From the NCBI RefSeq assembly GCF_900102465.1, contig NZ_FNBW01000018.1, forward strand, positions 1 to 64,000: a stretch of 64,000 nt of DNA, given 5' to 3'. Positions 54,223-63,180 of this stretch are shown piece after piece. The notes beneath the pieces were generated by a model. The model was given only the letters and a program-made list of their open reading frames with translations. It did no database searches and was not told where the DNA came from. The translations under genes and the position numbers were made by a program. Each line of letters opens with the position of its first letter. The first letter of the stretch is position 1. The stretch is from Thalassobaculum litoreum DSM 18839. Its GTDB lineage: Bacteria > Pseudomonadota > Alphaproteobacteria > Thalassobaculales > Thalassobaculaceae.

Positions 54223-55161
54223 TTAGCCGTTCCAGGGCAGCGCCGCTTCGCTCTCCGCCACCAGCCAGCACCCGCCGAGCGAGCCCGGGAGAACCAGCGA
54301 CATCACGCCCGGCCATGCGGTGTCCTTCGGTGCGAAGCCGCGCCCTTCCAGGAAGCTCCGCGTCGCCGCCAGATCGTCGGACAGCAGGGCATAGCCGGCC
54401 ACGCCCGGCGCCGGCGCGACCGTGGCGCCCGGCAGCAGCTCGGCGGCACGCTGAGGGTTCGCCAGCAGAATGCCGCCGCGGGCCAGCGGGTAGCGGATCA
54501 GCCCGTCGTCCAGCCGCTGCGGCGAGACCTCGGTAAAGCGGGCATAGCGGTCCTCCGCCTCGCCCAGATCCTTCGGCACGATGATCACGTCGCGCAGGGC
54601 CACGATGCCGTTCTCGTGGCGCATCCAGAACTCCTGCCACACCAGCTCCTCGGTGTGGTGGCTCAGCACCTGCACCCGGCCCTCGGGCATGTCCTCTTCG
54701 GGGTTCTTGATCACCGTGAAGGCCGCCTCGCCCGAGCCGGTCTCCCCGCCATCCTCGGTAAGCAGCGGCACCGGGCGCTTAAGCGGCGTCGGCTCCTGCG
54801 GATGGAAGCCGGCCGCGGCCTGCCGCTCGCGTCGCGCCATCGCGTCCGGATCGGCCATCGCGACAATGTGAACGCCGGTATAGCGGTCGAGCTGACGCTG
54901 GGTGCGCGCGCCGGTCGGGGTCGATCCGTCGGTGACGGTCAGGACCTCCAGATACCCCTCGCGCAGCATCACGCAGCGGTTCGCCGTACCCATCGGCTTG
55001 CGCTGGCCGGCCTCGTCGGTGAAGGCGTGCAGCACGTAGGGGGTCTGCTTGAAGCCGAGCCTCGTCAGCTCCTGATGCGCCGCCTCCATGTCCGGAACGA
55101 AGTGGCCGAGATGGTCGAGAAACGTCTCGCCGGTCGTCGGAAGCTGTCGCCATGCCGCCAT
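54223..55161 (-). CDS. VOC-fold (glyoxalase-like) protein
   Basis: The 312-residue protein begins with the VOC/glyoxalase_3 pattern FLDHLGHFVPDMEAAHQELTRLGF and TPYVLHAF. A Tyr/Leu-rich strand YLEVLTVTDG comes later, and a second domain repeats the theme (GYALLSDDLAATRSFLEGRGF). The metal ligands would include His17 or His20 and Glu in GYLEVLT. Function in the family includes dioxygenases and lactoylglutathione lyases; a specific reaction cannot be given. It converges on the SnoaL-like gene. Confidence 0.78.
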   Translation of the reverse strand: MAAWRQLPTTGETFLDHLGHFVPDMEAAHQELTRLGFKQTPYVLHAFTDEAGQRKPMGTANRCVMLREGYLEVLTVTDGSTPTGARTQRQLDRYTGVHIVAMADPDAMARRERQAAAGFHPQEPTPLKRPVPLLTEDGGETGSGEAAFTVIKNPEEDMPEGRVQVLSHHTEELVWQEFWMRHENGIVALRDVIIVPKDLGEAEDRYARFTEVSPQRLDDGLIRYPLARGGILLANPQRAAELLPGATVAPAPGVAGYALLSDDLAATRSFLEGRGFAPKDTAWPGVMSLVLPGSLGGCWLVAESEAALPWNG

Positions 55162-55282
55162 GTTTATGCCCTTTTTCGGGAGTGAGGTTTAACTGATCTA
55201 TAGACTGGGACATGATAAGGAAGATGAGCGGAGTGACCAGACGGTGTCTTCGAACCGCCACTCCGCCCGATTGGAGGATGCC

Positions 55283-55432
55283 ATGAAAGACCGTATCCGC
55301 CGCTGCCACTGCCGCGCTGCGCTGACCGCCAGAGCCGCTCATGCGCACTTCACCGACACCGTCGTTGTAGGCACCATGATGGCGGCTGCCATCGCCGCGA
55401 CCGCGTGGCTGATGACCAGCCTCGCCATGTGA
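55283..55432 (+). CDS. Possible 49-residue membrane peptide
   Basis: The short frame encodes a basic N-terminus (MKDRIRRCHCRAAL) followed by one hydrophobic segment (VVVGTMMAAAIAATAWLM). It has a good ribosome site, GGAGG seven bases before ATG 55283. There is no known family, and the case rests on the ribosome site and hydrophobic profile only. Confidence 0.4.
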   Translation: MKDRIRRCHCRAALTARAAHAHFTDTVVVGTMMAAAIAATAWLMTSLAM

Positions 55433-55694
55433 TCCCGCAGGCGGTCTGAGCGGGCGTGATCGGGGCTCCGTGCCTCGGTCCCGCCGGACCGATCCCTCGG
55501 AACCACACCGACGCGGCGGCCGCGACATCCGCACCGCCCGCTTCCAGTCACCCGACAAGACACCGTCCCGCGCCGCCCCCGGGTGCGCCGGGTGCCGAGT
55601 ACCCGTCAGCCCGCCGGATAGACCCGCAAGCCGCGGATAGCTGTCCTCCCCACCGCCGACTACGGATCGCCGAGACAACCTCGGAGATCGGACC
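55433..55694. other. Intergenic region before MFS gene
   Basis: This 262-base GC-rich stretch has no supported gene. A weak inverted repeat CGGGT / ACCCG spans about 55588-55605. The promoter of the MFS gene is presumed here but not identified. Confidence 0.3.
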
Positions 55695-56906
55695 ATGTCG
55701 GTCGTCACCCGCCTACAGATCGCCGGATGCGGCATGCATCTGGCCGACCAGATCGCCCTGGTCGGCGTTCCCCTGACCGCCGCCCTCGCCTTCGATGCCT
55801 CGCCCGAAATCATCGGGATTCTTGTCGCCTGCCAGTCCCTGGCGCATCTGCTGGGCTCGATCCCGGCCGGCCTGATCGTCGACCGCGGTGCCCCGCACAG
55901 GGTGGCGCGCGCGGCGGTCCTGATCTCCCTGTTCGGCTTCGGCGGGACGGCGGCGAGCGTCGTTTCCGGCACCCTGATCGGGTTCGGCGCCTGCGTGACC
56001 GCCGCTGGGTTCGGGATCGTGCTGTTCGTCCTGACCGTCCTGTCGATGGTGCCGCGCAGCGTGCCGCCGACCGGCCTCGCCCAGGCCAACGCCCGCATCG
56101 AGATGCCGCGGGCGGCGGCCTCCTTCGCCGTCCCTCTCGTCCTCGGCGCGGTGATCTCGGCGGCAACCGTCGACTGGGTTTTCCCGGCCGCCATCGCCGG
56201 AGGGGTCGTCGCCCTGGCGGCCGTCGCCGGCCTGCCGCGATACGAGGCCGGCCCACCGAGTGTGGGAAGCCCGCTGCGCAAGGTCGTGGAGGGCGGCGCC
56301 TTCGTGCGGTCCAACGACCTGCTGATGGCGATCGCCGGCTGCGCCCTGTTCTGGAACTTCGCCTTCTCCGCCCTTCTGGTCACCATGGTGCCGCTGATCA
56401 CCGACGTGTTCCGGATGGAGGCCGGTGTCTTCGGCATCGCCATGGCCGCCTTCGGCCTCGCCGCGTTCGCCGGATCGAGCCTGGCGGCGCGCTATGCCGG
56501 ACGCATCCGGCCGAGCCTCATCCTGCTGTTCGGGCCCGGCAGCTCGGTGCCGGCCGTCCTGCTGCTTCTGACGGTCTCGCCCGGCGGCTCGCCGCTGCTG
56601 ATCTATGCCGGGTTCTTCCTGCTGGGGTTTGGCCCGTCCATGTGGATGATCGCCCAGAACTCCGTGCGTCAGCTCGTCAGTCCGCGCGCCGTGCTGGGCC
56701 GGGTCAACGCGGTGATCCAGACCACGATCTACGGCGCACGACCGCTCGGCGCCCTCTGCGGCGGGTTTCTGATCTCGGCCACCTCGCCCGAGACCGCGGT
56801 GGCCTTCGTCGCCCTCGCCTACGGCCTATCCTTCGCCGCGGCCGCCTTCAGCAGGTTGCGGTCGATCCGCAGCTATGGCGACCTCGCCACCGCGGAGGCT
56901 GGCTGA
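55695..56906 (+). CDS. MFS transporter
   Basis: The 403-residue protein has twelve predicted membrane helices. The MFS loop-2/3 signature appears as AGLIVDRGAPHRVARAAV. It resembles the enterobactin-exporter-like group of small-molecule exporters. The substrate is not predictable. Its stop directly abuts the stop of the convergent oxidoreductase gene. Start ATG 55695 has CGGAGA upstream. Confidence 0.85.
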   Translation: MSVVTRLQIAGCGMHLADQIALVGVPLTAALAFDASPEIIGILVACQSLAHLLGSIPAGLIVDRGAPHRVARAAVLISLFGFGGTAASVVSGTLIGFGACVTAAGFGIVLFVLTVLSMVPRSVPPTGLAQANARIEMPRAAASFAVPLVLGAVISAATVDWVFPAAIAGGVVALAAVAGLPRYEAGPPSVGSPLRKVVEGGAFVRSNDLLMAIAGCALFWNFAFSALLVTMVPLITDVFRMEAGVFGIAMAAFGLAAFAGSSLAARYAGRIRPSLILLFGPGSSVPAVLLLLTVSPGGSPLLIYAGFFLLGFGPSMWMIAQNSVRQLVSPRAVLGRVNAVIQTTIYGARPLGALCGGFLISATSPETAVAFVALAYGLSFAAAAFSRLRSIRSYGDLATAEAG

Positions 56907-58283
56907 TCATCTGGCCCGCTTCAGTTCCTGACGGTCGGTGCGGCGGTTCCAGGGCAGCCAGACCGAGAAGGCCATGGAGGCGAGCCCGGGGAAAGCCACG
57001 GGGTCCGCCTTGGTGATCGGGACCGGCAGGCCCTGGTTCGACCCGCCGGCCAGCCACAGGGCGATCCGGCGGCCGAGGGCCGTGGTCATGGCCATGCCCC
57101 GGCCGTTGCAGGCGATCGCCGACCAGGCCTGGTCGTCCTCGCGCTCGCCCAGGGTCATCAGGCGCGGCATGAAGTCCCGCGCCGCGGCCAGCCGGCCCTG
57201 CCAGGCATAGGCGCACTCCATTGGCGGCAGTTGCGGCAGCATCTCGCTCAGCCGCGCCAGGTGATAGCTCTTCGCCCGCTCGGCCGAGCCGAAGGGCGAG
57301 GCGAGCAACCCGCCGGTCACGATCCGGTTGTCCCAGGTCCAGCGATAGGCGACCAGTTCCTTGCGGGTATCGGCGGAGGCCCTGTCGTTCGGCAGCACGC
57401 TGTCGCGCAGGGCCGGATCCAGCGGCTGGGTCGCCATCTGGAACAGGGTGATCGGGAACTGGGTCGCCTCGGCCCGGGGTGCCAGACCGTCGCCGGTGGC
57501 GTTGGTCGTCAGCAACAGGCGCCGGGCGATCACCGCGCCGCCGTCGGTCGACACCCGCCAGCGGTCGCCCTGGCGCTCGATCCCGCGGGCGCGGGACCCG
57601 GTGAACAGCGTCGCCCCCGCCTTCACCGCCGCCCCGGCCAGCCCGCGGCAATAGGCCAGCGGGTTCAGATGGCCGCCCGAGGTGTCGAGAAAGGCGCCGT
57701 GATAGACGGTGCTGCCGGTCTCGTGGACCGCCTCGTCCCGCGACAGCGCCTGCACCGGGCGGCCCAGCTTCTGCCACTGCGCGACCCGGTCCTCCAGCCA
57801 CGCCCGCTTCTCCGGCGTGTGGATCGGCTGGATCCAGCCGCTCTGCCGGGCCTCGCAGTCGATGCCGTGGCGCCGGATCAGGTCGAAGACGAGTTCGCCG
57901 CCCTGGCCGATCATCTCGCAGACCTGCAGGCCGTAGTCGGGGCCCAGGGCCTTGCGCATGACCGTGGGATCGAGACCGGTCAGCAGGTTCGGCACCACGA
58001 AGCCGGTGTTGCGGCCCGAGGCGCCGAAGCCCGGCTCGTCCGCCTCCAGCACCGTAACCTCGACACCGGCCTCGGCCAGATGCAGGGCGGTGGAGAAGCC
58101 CAGATAGCCGCCGCCGACGACCGCAACATCGGTTTCCACCTCCCCCGCCAGAGGTCCGGTCTCGGGCCCGGCCGGCGCCGTGGCATGCCAGAACGAGGAC
58201 TGAAACGACACCGAGGGATGCGGGGCCGCCGCAAGCCGCTCGAACAGGGTGGGGCTGTAGCCCTCATGCGCGATCTTCGTCAT
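56907..58283 (-). CDS. FAD-dependent oxidoreductase, DAO family
   Basis: The 458-residue protein has the FAD-binding dinucleotide fold DVAVVGGGYLGFSTALHLAEAGVEVTVLEA near residue 55, then ASGRNTGFVVPN, where DAO-family enzymes often place the flavin-linked region. The GGHLNPLAYCRGLA segment and the C-terminal ACNGRGMAMTTALGRRIA motif match the glycine/gamma-glutamylputrescine oxidase group. It probably oxidises an amine or amino acid. ATG 58283 is chosen; the open frame beyond it runs through the 18-bp tandem repeat. Confidence 0.87.
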   Translation of the reverse strand: MTKIAHEGYSPTLFERLAAAPHPSVSFQSSFWHATAPAGPETGPLAGEVETDVAVVGGGYLGFSTALHLAEAGVEVTVLEADEPGFGASGRNTGFVVPNLLTGLDPTVMRKALGPDYGLQVCEMIGQGGELVFDLIRRHGIDCEARQSGWIQPIHTPEKRAWLEDRVAQWQKLGRPVQALSRDEAVHETGSTVYHGAFLDTSGGHLNPLAYCRGLAGAAVKAGATLFTGSRARGIERQGDRWRVSTDGGAVIARRLLLTTNATGDGLAPRAEATQFPITLFQMATQPLDPALRDSVLPNDRASADTRKELVAYRWTWDNRIVTGGLLASPFGSAERAKSYHLARLSEMLPQLPPMECAYAWQGRLAAARDFMPRLMTLGEREDDQAWSAIACNGRGMAMTTALGRRIALWLAGGSNQGLPVPITKADPVAFPGLASMAFSVWLPWNRRTDRQELKRAR

Positions 58284-58363
58284 GGCCCCGATGCTAGATC
58301 GGGACGCGGCGCTGCGGAATGCCCTATCGGTCGGCATCCGCGCGCCGATCGAACGATCCCTGC

Positions 58364-58417
58364 CCCTCCGGCATTTTCGCCCACTCTGGCATTTTCGCCC
58401 CCTCTGGCATTTTCGCC
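58364..58417. repeat. Tandem repeat, 18-bp unit, three copies
   Basis: Units start at 58364, 58382 and 58400, each near CCCTCTGGCATTTTCGCC, with one or two differences. The array lies in the divergent region between the DAO-type gene (start 58283) and the MFS gene (start about 58469), so it may carry or alter regulatory spacing. Confidence 0.85.
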
Positions 58418-58468
58418 TTTGCAGGAATTGCACTACCCCTGCGCCGGATGTCCCTGTCTAGTGCCGGC

Positions 58469-59698
58469 ATGACCCAGACCGCCGACCCTCAATCGGAAAA
58501 CAAGCCAAGCCTGCGCGACCTGCTGGTGGTGGTGTTCTTCACCACCATGGTGATGACGCTGGCCAGCATGGCCGTGCTGTGGATCCCGGCGATCGCCCCG
58601 GCGGTGGCCGCCGATCTGGACGTGTCGCCGTCCCTGGTCGGCTATCAGTTCACCCTGGCCTATATGGGCGCAATGACGACCAGCCTGCTGGTCGGCGGCT
58701 TCGTCCAGCGTTTCGGCGCGTGGCGCACGAGCCAGAGCAGCCTCGGCATGCTGGCGATCGGCCACCTGATCCTCATGAGCGGACATCTGGAACTGATGGT
58801 CTTCGGCTCGCTCGCCACCGGCTTCGGCTATGGCATGATGAACCCGCCGGCGTTGGATCTGCTCAACCGGGTGGTGACGCCGTCGAACCGCAATCTGGTG
58901 TTCTCGGTGCGGTTCACCGGCGTGCCGATCGGCGGCGTTCTCGCCAGCCTGGTGGCGCCGTCGCTGACCCTGGCCTTCGGCTGGCAGGCCACCATGCTGG
59001 TGGTCGGCGCGCTGGGCCTGTTGCTGTTCGTCGCCATGCAGCCGCTGCGCGCCAGGTTCGACGCCAACCGGCAGCCGGACGCGGCGGTCGTGCGCGACCC
59101 GTTCTCCGGCCTCCGGTTGGTGCTGCGGTCGCGGGCGCTCCGCTTCTTCGCCTTCACGGGCCTGTGCTTCGCCGCCGTGCAACTCTCGCTGATGTCCTTC
59201 ACCGTGACCCTGCTGGTGGACGAGGTCGGCTGGACGCTGGTCACGGCCGGCGTCGCCTTGTCCTGCGTCCAGGTGGCCGGGGTGATCGGCCGCGTGAGCT
59301 GGGGCGTGATCGCCGACCGGCTGCGCTCGAGCACCGCCGTCCTCATCCTGATCGGCAGCGCCATGACGGTCGCCAGCCTGACCGCCTCGCAGATCGAGGC
59401 GGATTGGCCGCAGTTCGTGGTCTTCGGGTTCTTCTTCGTCTTCGGCATCGTGGCGGTCGGCTGGAACGGCGTGTTCGCGAGCGAGGCGGCCCGGATCAGC
59501 CCGCCGGGCAACATCGGACACACCACCGGCGGCGTGCTGTTCGTCACCTTCTCCGGCGTGCTGTTCGGACCGGTGGTGTTCTCCATGCTGTATCAGGTGA
59601 CGGGCAGCTATTCGGCGACGTTCCTCGCATCGGCGGCACTCGCGGCCCTGGGCGTGGTGTTCCTCGGGATCTCGCGCCGCGCCGCCCGCGCTCAGTAA
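58469..59698 (+). CDS. MFS transporter (second)
   Basis: The 409-residue protein has twelve predicted membrane helices and belongs to a cyanate/nitrate-like MFS branch (CynX/MmlH-type features: GYQFTLAYMGAMTTSLLVGGFVQRFGAWRTSQ). ATG 58469 is the likely start; another ATG at 58448 is possible and neither has a clear ribosome site. Its end overlaps the convergent DUF3179 gene by seven bases. It may export or import the substrate of the divergent oxidoreductase. Confidence 0.82.
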   Translation: MTQTADPQSENKPSLRDLLVVVFFTTMVMTLASMAVLWIPAIAPAVAADLDVSPSLVGYQFTLAYMGAMTTSLLVGGFVQRFGAWRTSQSSLGMLAIGHLILMSGHLELMVFGSLATGFGYGMMNPPALDLLNRVVTPSNRNLVFSVRFTGVPIGGVLASLVAPSLTLAFGWQATMLVVGALGLLLFVAMQPLRARFDANRQPDAAVVRDPFSGLRLVLRSRALRFFAFTGLCFAAVQLSLMSFTVTLLVDEVGWTLVTAGVALSCVQVAGVIGRVSWGVIADRLRSSTAVLILIGSAMTVASLTASQIEADWPQFVVFGFFFVFGIVAVGWNGVFASEAARISPPGNIGHTTGGVLFVTFSGVLFGPVVFSMLYQVTGSYSATFLASAALAALGVVFLGISRRAARAQ

Positions 59699-60654
59699 AC
59701 GATCTTGCCGTCCGGCCGGAAGGCGTGGAACACGAAGGCGAAGGTGATCTCGTGGGCCACGTCGGTGCCGTCGCGGGTCACCACCACATTGCCGATATCC
59801 CGGCCCTCGGCGATCTTGCGGGTGTCCAGGGCGGAGTTCTGCCCCGGTTCCCAGGTGATCATCAGATCGCCGTCGCTCCACCAGCCCTTCTTGCGCAGCA
59901 TCGCCAGGCTCCAGGCCATGTCGCCGATCACCACGACCCGCGCCATCGGCGCCAGCCCCTCGGGCATGGAGCCGTCATAGAGGAAGGGCACCGGCATGCT
60001 GTCATATCCCTTGTAGGGATTGATGCCGTAGGGCCGGGCCTTAGGGTCGTTCGGGATCAGGACCTGTCCGTCGGGGTGGCGTTCGGCGAACCGCTCTGCG
60101 CTCTCCATCCGCGCCGGGACCGAGCGCAGCCGCTGACCGGTCATGTCGCCGACAATCCCCTCGCCGGTGTACTGCTGCCACCAGCTCTCGGTCTCGCGGT
60201 CGTACATGATCAGCCCGGAGTTCCGGATGTTGCCGGTGGTGCCGAACTCGAGCGGCCGGCCCTCGACCCGCCGGTCGAAGACGATGGCGGCGTTGCAAAG
60301 CGGACAGTAGGTGACCGCCACCGGTATGCCGCCGACCGTGTCGTTGACGATCTCGTGCCAGATCAGAATCCGCAGGGGATAGGCGCGGGCGTCGCCGGAG
60401 ATCGCGACGGAGACCACCGGCTCGGTCGGCGCAACCCCGGCGAACCCGCCGGTCACATCGGCGAAGAGCGGATCGTCGATCGAGGGAATGCCGTCGCGGA
60501 CCGGACCGCCGGAGCTGATCTCGTCCAGCGGCACCGAATGGACCGAGAAATCCGTATCCGGCCACGCCTGCTCCCAGGCGTTGCCCGCCTCGACGGCGGA
60601 AGAGACCAGGAGGAACGCGGCGATCAGCACAGGCAGGACACGAAGATCAGGCAT
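59692..60654 (-). CDS. DUF3179 domain protein, secreted
   Basis: The 320-residue protein has a signal peptide (LRVLPVLIAAFLLVSSAVEAG). The DUF3179 domain is marked by DDPLFADV, YPLRILIWHEIVNDTVGG, and VTYCPLCNAAIVFDR with its Cys pair, followed by GTTGNIRNSGLIMYDRETES. The family has no known function; the CPLC motif suggests a redox or metal site. ATG 60654 is chosen because the hydrophobic segment then begins within ten residues. Confidence 0.85.
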   Translation of the reverse strand: MPDLRVLPVLIAAFLLVSSAVEAGNAWEQAWPDTDFSVHSVPLDEISSGGPVRDGIPSIDDPLFADVTGGFAGVAPTEPVVSVAISGDARAYPLRILIWHEIVNDTVGGIPVAVTYCPLCNAAIVFDRRVEGRPLEFGTTGNIRNSGLIMYDRETESWWQQYTGEGIVGDMTGQRLRSVPARMESAERFAERHPDGQVLIPNDPKARPYGINPYKGYDSMPVPFLYDGSMPEGLAPMARVVVIGDMAWSLAMLRKKGWWSDGDLMITWEPGQNSALDTRKIAEGRDIGNVVVTRDGTDVAHEITFAFVFHAFRPDGKIVY

Positions 60655-60734
60655 GGCTGAACAATGAGGCAACCCGGGCCTTCAACGGAAATCACGAACC
60701 GGAGAATACATCCAGATGGCCATTGCCGGCCGGT

Positions 60735-61085
60735 TCAGCCCGTGCCGAGCTTGGATGACCGGGACCGGATATTGGACAGGCGGGGATCGGGCGGCAGCTC
60801 GCCGATCGGATCATCGATATCGCCGAACTGGCGGAACAGCTCGGCCGATTCGATCGCGGTGTTCTGGACCTTGCGGGTCTCGCGCGGGTTCAGCATGCCG
60901 AAGGCCTTGCCGGCGTGGCGGCGGTCGATCTCGGCAAGCGTATTCGCGGCCTTCACAACGGCCGCATGCACAAACCCCGTCCCGACGGTACGGTCAACCG
61001 CATCCGCCAGAATTTCCAAAGCCTTGCGCTCGGACTCGGTCTTTGCCATGAGCCACTCACACGCGTCCACAATGGACGCCATCAT
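60735..61085 (-). CDS. Small helical protein of unknown function
   Basis: The roughly 116-residue soluble protein is mainly helical, with a charged ESERKALEILADAVDRT segment and the tail PIGELPPDPRLSNIRSRSSKLGTG. I recognise no family. The start is uncertain (ATG at 61085, 61082 or 61049), since no ribosome site decides it. A real gene is favoured by the clean frame. Confidence 0.5.
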   Translation of the reverse strand: MMASIVDACEWLMAKTESERKALEILADAVDRTVGTGFVHAAVVKAANTLAEIDRRHAGKAFGMLNPRETRKVQNTAIESAELFRQFGDIDDPIGELPPDPRLSNIRSRSSKLGTG

Positions 61086-61311
61086 CACCAACCGTTAGCC
61101 AGATTCAATGATTCGACCGAGTCGCGCAAGTGAATTTGATTTTATTGATATCTGATTCAGCGTTAACGGGCCGCGTGTATTTCAGATCGGAAAGCGGCTG
61201 CTTGTTCATTTCACGCGCCGGGAGTCGGAGACCTGGCGGCCCGCGCGTGCAATTGCCGTGATGTCCGCTCTCCGGTAGCGTTGGGCGTCGATGCCCTGCA
61301 GGAGTGCGGCG
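61086..61311. other. Intergenic, AT-richer stretch
   Basis: This 226-base gap lies between divergent small genes. Positions 61125-61160 are notably AT-rich (TTTGATTTTATTGATATC) and could hold promoters. No hairpin or known motif was found. Confidence 0.35.
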
Positions 61312-61737
61312 ATGAAAGTTCTGATTCCCCTCGTTGTCTTCGCCGGCCTGATCGCGCTCGCCGTCCGCATGACCCTGCGTCAGCTCCGTCTGGAACAACT
61401 CTCCGCATCGGGCGCCGCGCCTGCCGGCCCGAGCATCGTCGCCGCGGCCGACACGGCCGGGAAATTCCACCGGATCTCCGACGGGCTGGAGGAGATGCGC
61501 CGAGACTGGCATCCGGTCCGCTTCCCCTCAGGCTGGGAATCCCGCTGCGGCGGATTTCCCGAGGAGAAGGCCTACAGCGATTCAAACATGATTCTGCGCC
61601 GCGACTGGTGCACGGCACACTGCGAGGCGGCCTGGCGGGTCGAGGTGGTGCGCGGCGCGGCGCCGATCTTCTGGTTCCAGTCCGCGCGCGACGCCGGCGC
61701 CTTCGTCGATGCCTGGTTTCCGTTCAAGTGCTCGTGA
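61312..61737 (+). CDS. Membrane-anchored protein of unknown function
   Basis: The 141-residue protein has one N-terminal hydrophobic segment (VLIPLVVFAGLIALAVRM) and a periplasmic or outer part with four Cys (SRCGGF, DWCTAHCEAAW, FPFKCS), enough for two disulfides. ATG 61312 follows CAGGAG at about eight bases. No family is recognised. It converges on the thermonuclease gene. Confidence 0.55.
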   Translation: MKVLIPLVVFAGLIALAVRMTLRQLRLEQLSASGAAPAGPSIVAAADTAGKFHRISDGLEEMRRDWHPVRFPSGWESRCGGFPEEKAYSDSNMILRRDWCTAHCEAAWRVEVVRGAAPIFWFQSARDAGAFVDAWFPFKCS

Positions 61738-61752
61738 GGGGGCGGGCGGCGG

Positions 61753-62241
61753 CTACTGGTTCTGCTTCCGCCACTCGGCGGGATGCTCGAACTTGAGGCC
61801 CCAGATCCCCAGCTTCTCGCGCTTCGCCATGTTCTCCAAGGGGGCATAGTCCGGCCGTTCCTCCGGCAGGGCGACTGCCCACCCCGTGCGCACCATGCGG
61901 GTGTTCAGGTTCATGTCGCCGGCATAGCAGGTGCCGACCATCCGACCCTCCTCGTCGGCGCCCTCCTTGACGCAGACCACGTCGTTGCGGCCGACCAACT
62001 CGCGCAGGGCATCCATCGCCTGAATGCCGCACTGATAGGGCCGGCCGAACTCGTTCTCGCAGTACTGGTCCATCTCCGGCGCGTCGATCCCGGACAGGCG
62101 GACATCGTCGCGACCGACCGACAGGGTATCGCCCGAGGTCACCGTCGGCCGGCCCTTGATCTGCTGTGCCTGAACGTCGGAGGTCACACCCACCAACCCC
62201 ATGGCCAGCCCGAGGCCGGCCATCATCAAGGTTCTCCGCAT
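61753..62241 (-). CDS. Secreted thermonuclease-family protein (SNase-like)
   Basis: The 162-residue protein has a signal peptide (MRRTLMMAGLGLAMGLVGVTSDVQAQ) and a staphylococcal-nuclease-like OB domain: VTSGDTLSVGRDDVRLSGIDAPEMDQYC, then a C-terminal GTCYAGDMNLNTRMVRTGWAVA helix-strand. The classical Arg-Glu-Arg catalytic set is only partly visible (Arg in VRLSGIDAPE), so activity is uncertain. Several Cys suggest a disulfide-stabilised periplasmic form. ATG 62241 is chosen by the signal peptide. Confidence 0.8.
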   Translation of the reverse strand: MRRTLMMAGLGLAMGLVGVTSDVQAQQIKGRPTVTSGDTLSVGRDDVRLSGIDAPEMDQYCENEFGRPYQCGIQAMDALRELVGRNDVVCVKEGADEEGRMVGTCYAGDMNLNTRMVRTGWAVALPEERPDYAPLENMAKREKLGIWGLKFEHPAEWRKQNQ

Positions 62242-62347
62242 ATTTCCCACTTTCGAGTTCTTCGAACGGTCGCTAAGGCGGGCGCAGTCTACATGAGATC
62301 GCGGTTCTGTCCGATACCCGGATTGATCGTCGGGATTAGTACCGGGA

Positions 62348-63178
62348 TCACAGGATCTCCAGGTGCTTTTTGGCCTTTGGCGGCGGGAACGCCGCGTCCA
62401 GGGCGGCGATATCCTCGTCGTCCAGCGCGACCTCAAGTGCGGCCAAATTCGCCCGCACATGCTCCTGGCGTGCCGCCTTGGGAATGGCGATCACGCCGTC
62501 GCGCCGCAGCACCCAGGCCAGCGCGATGGTGAGATCGGACACCCCATGCTTGTCGGCGATCGGCCGCAGCGCCTTGTGGCCACCCAGCCGACCCTGCTCC
62601 AGCGGCGAATAGGCCATGACCGGCATGCCCTTGCGATCGCACCAGGGCAGCAGGTCGAACTCGGGGCCCCGGCGAGTCAGGTTGTAGAGGATCTGGTTCG
62701 TCGCGCAGTTGCCCCGTCCGGCGTCCTGGACGTCCTCCATCTCGCCAGTATCGAAATTGCTGACGCCCCAATGACGGATCTTGCCGTCCCGTTGCAACTG
62801 CTCGAAAGCGCCGAAGGTCTCTTCCAGCGGCGAGGATCCCGGCCAGTGCAGCAGATACAGATCGATGGTCTCGATCCCCATGCGCCGCAGGCTGGCCTCG
62901 CAGGCCTCGACCGTGCCGGTATGATCGGCGTTGTAGGGCAGGACCTTGGAGACGATGAACAACCCGTCGCGCCGGCCGGCGATGGCGTCGCCCACCACCT
63001 CCTCCGAGCCGCCGGACGCGTACATCTCCGCCGTGTCGATCAGGGTCATCCCGAGGTCGATGCCGAGCCGCAGGGCATCCGCCTCGGCCGCGCGGTCGGA
63101 GCCGCGCTCTCCCATATGCCAGGTCCCCAGACCCAGCGCCGGGACGCTCTCGCCCCCGGGCAATGTCACCGTCTTCAT
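62348..63178 (-). CDS. Aldo/keto reductase
   Basis: The 276-residue TIM-barrel reductase shows the AKR tetrad Asp48, Tyr53, Lys78 and His111 in LIDTAEMY, FIVSKV and LYLLHWPG. It reduces aldehydes or ketones with NADPH. The C-terminal AIPKAARQEHVRANLAALE segment is the cofactor clasp. ATG 63178 lies two bases after the hydratase stop. The frame stays open upstream through that gene by chance, which is not a fusion. Confidence 0.92.
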   Translation of the reverse strand: MKTVTLPGGESVPALGLGTWHMGERGSDRAAEADALRLGIDLGMTLIDTAEMYASGGSEEVVGDAIAGRRDGLFIVSKVLPYNADHTGTVEACEASLRRMGIETIDLYLLHWPGSSPLEETFGAFEQLQRDGKIRHWGVSNFDTGEMEDVQDAGRGNCATNQILYNLTRRGPEFDLLPWCDRKGMPVMAYSPLEQGRLGGHKALRPIADKHGVSDLTIALAWVLRRDGVIAIPKAARQEHVRANLAALEVALDDEDIAALDAAFPPPKAKKHLEIL

Positions 63179-63180
63179 GA

